DNA of 40,082 bases from DASQPR01 sp035713725 (GTDB taxonomy: Bacteria; Actinomycetota; Actinomycetes; Mycobacteriales; Micromonosporaceae), in contig DASTMZ010000064.1 in NCBI GenBank assembly GCA_035713725.1, forward strand, positions 1 to 40,082, given 5' to 3'. Both the position numbers and the translations under genes were made by a program. Positions 39,312 through 40,082 of this stretch are shown here, in pieces. Under the pieces are notes generated by a model that saw nothing but the letters and a program-made list of their open reading frames with translations, made no database searches and had not been told where the DNA came from. Every line of letters starts with the position of its first letter. The first letter of the stretch is position 1.

Positions 39312-40082
39312 CTAGGTGAATCGCTTGATGAAGTCGAGCGCTGTCTGGGAGACCTCACGCCAGCCGTGGTCGATGGTCAGGGCGTGGCCGCGGTTCGGGA
39401 TCTTCACGATCTCGGTCACGCCGGGGTTGTGCCGCTGCCGGTTATAGGCAGCGTTCGCGATCGCCCATGGCACCGTGTGGTCCATCTCGCCGTCGATGAT
39501 CAGCAGCGGACCGCGATCGGGGTTGCGCGTGTCTACCTTCGCTTGCGTCCACGGGTTGAGGTTCGCGTTGCCCATCTGTACGAGAGCGATCCCGGAGCCG
39601 GCGACGTGGTACGCGTCGTAGAGCTCCTTCGCTTCCTTGTCGTCCAGCGCGTTGGCCCAGCCGTACTTGAACTGGTCGAAGGTCAGCGTGATCGCGCGGC
39701 CGCGGCTGAGTGGGTTGGCTAGAAACGGGCCGGCCACCTTGAGCACCGACGCCGGAAGCGGCAGCACACCGCGGAAGATCCCCGGGTCAATTGCCACCGT
39801 GGCTGCCGAGAGACCCTGGCCGGCGAGCATCTGGGCCAGCAAGCCCCCGGTCGAGTGCCCCATTACCGCTGGCTTCTTGTCCAGGGCCTTGATGATCTCG
39901 GTGGTGTGATCGGCGATCTGCTTCAAGGTCTTCTTGGCGAGCACGTCCGGGTTCGCGCGAGCCTGCTCAACCGTTGCGGGATCGTCTGGCCAGTCCGGTG
40001 TCAGCGGTGCGTAACCGGCCTGCCGGAAGAAGTCCACCCAGTTGGCCCAACTGCTCGGCAGCAGCCAGAGGCCGTGGATGAA
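39312..40082 (-). CDS. Alpha/beta hydrolase, C-terminal part
   Basis: The gene enters from the right edge; 256 codons are visible. It has FIHGLWLLPSSW (oxyanion loop) at the edge, AVMGHSTGGLLAQML with the nucleophile Ser, LLIIDGEMDHTVP with the acid Asp, and NRGHALTIDHGW with the catalytic His. The central cap region around ITLTFDQFKYGWANALDD is typical of lysophospholipase-like hydrolases. Its N-terminus and start are outside the window. Substrate unknown. Confidence 0.9.
   Translation of the reverse strand, partial: FIHGLWLLPSSWANWVDFFRQAGYAPLTPDWPDDPATVEQARANPDVLAKKTLKQIADHTTEIIKALDKKPAVMGHSTGGLLAQMLAGQGLSAATVAIDPGIFRGVLPLPASVLKVAGPFLANPLSRGRAITLTFDQFKYGWANALDDKEAKELYDAYHVAGSGIALVQMGNANLNPWTQAKVDTRNPDRGPLLIIDGEMDHTVPWAIANAAYNRQRHNPGVTEIVKIPNRGHALTIDHGWREVSQTALDFIKRFT

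Noticed and set aside
1..40082. CRISPR array, prophage, insertion sequence, tRNA or rRNA
   Set aside because: No regularly spaced long direct repeats, transposase or integrase motifs, cloverleaf-like segments or rRNA landmarks were noticed; the short tandem repeats present have 16-23 bp periods without spacers.

Overview
The window is a high-GC, densely packed stretch of an actinobacterial chromosome. The evidence is GTG/TTG start codons, 4-bp ATGA/GTGA/TTGA gene overlaps, a SARP/AfsR-type regulator, an F420-type luciferase-like oxidoreductase, lipobox lipoproteins, and at least ten start codons that sit 6-8 nt downstream of a TANNNT hexamer (leaderless transcription). I cannot name the genus. 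No rRNA, tRNA, CRISPR array, transposase, integrase or phage gene was seen.

Left edge (1-1.7 kb): a cut-off FAD monooxygenase, a MerR regulator and a VOC domain that look like one fused protein split by a 1-base G-tract contraction, and a small lipoprotein.

Main system (about 1.7-18.7 kb): an apparent specialised-metabolism locus around a GTP-derived heterocycle. One minus-strand run goes from a BchC-like dehydrogenase through a catalytically altered 6-pyruvoyl-tetrahydropterin synthase homologue, a GT4 glycosyltransferase and an aminodeoxychorismate synthase (PabB) to a SARP-NB-ARC regulator. Two plus-strand methyltransferases face it. A second minus-strand operon holds a RibD-type reductase, GTP cyclohydrolase II and an acyltransferase-3 membrane enzyme, all with 4-bp overlaps. 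Then comes a 780-residue fusion of a CDP-alcohol phosphatidyltransferase to a membrane sulfatase/phosphotransferase domain, followed by a third methyltransferase, an SRPBCC protein, a flippase-like LPG-synthase membrane protein and a conserved hypothetical. Taken together this suggests a pterin- or pyrimidine-derived, methylated, glycosylated, possibly acylated or lipid-linked product. As I recall, related sets exist in Streptomyces (around SCO6650-SCO6655) without a known product.

Middle (18.7-26.1 kb): an F420-type oxidoreductase, a secreted endonuclease/exonuclease/phosphatase-fold protein, a secreted HAD acid phosphatase with a PHO-box-like promoter repeat, an exceptionally long hairpin, a DUF1835 protein, a 38-codon gene whose predicted secreted product is only 8 residues, a TraB-like protein, a DinB protein, and an alpha/beta hydrolase divergent from a 21-codon membrane microprotein.

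Right part (26.1-40.1 kb): a NarL-type two-component system; a three-gene unit of a 44-residue leader gene, an ArsB/SLC13 transporter and a small membrane protein; an M1 peptidase lipoprotein; a 56-residue leaderless gene; an O-methyltransferase; a long-form inositol-3-phosphate synthase behind a HTH regulator with its own strong promoter and operator-like repeats; a P-loop kinase-like protein; a CGNR regulator divergent from an MFS exporter; a DUF4304-like protein; and a cut-off alpha/beta hydrolase. Several short tandem repeats sit exactly over stop codons of genes in the window.
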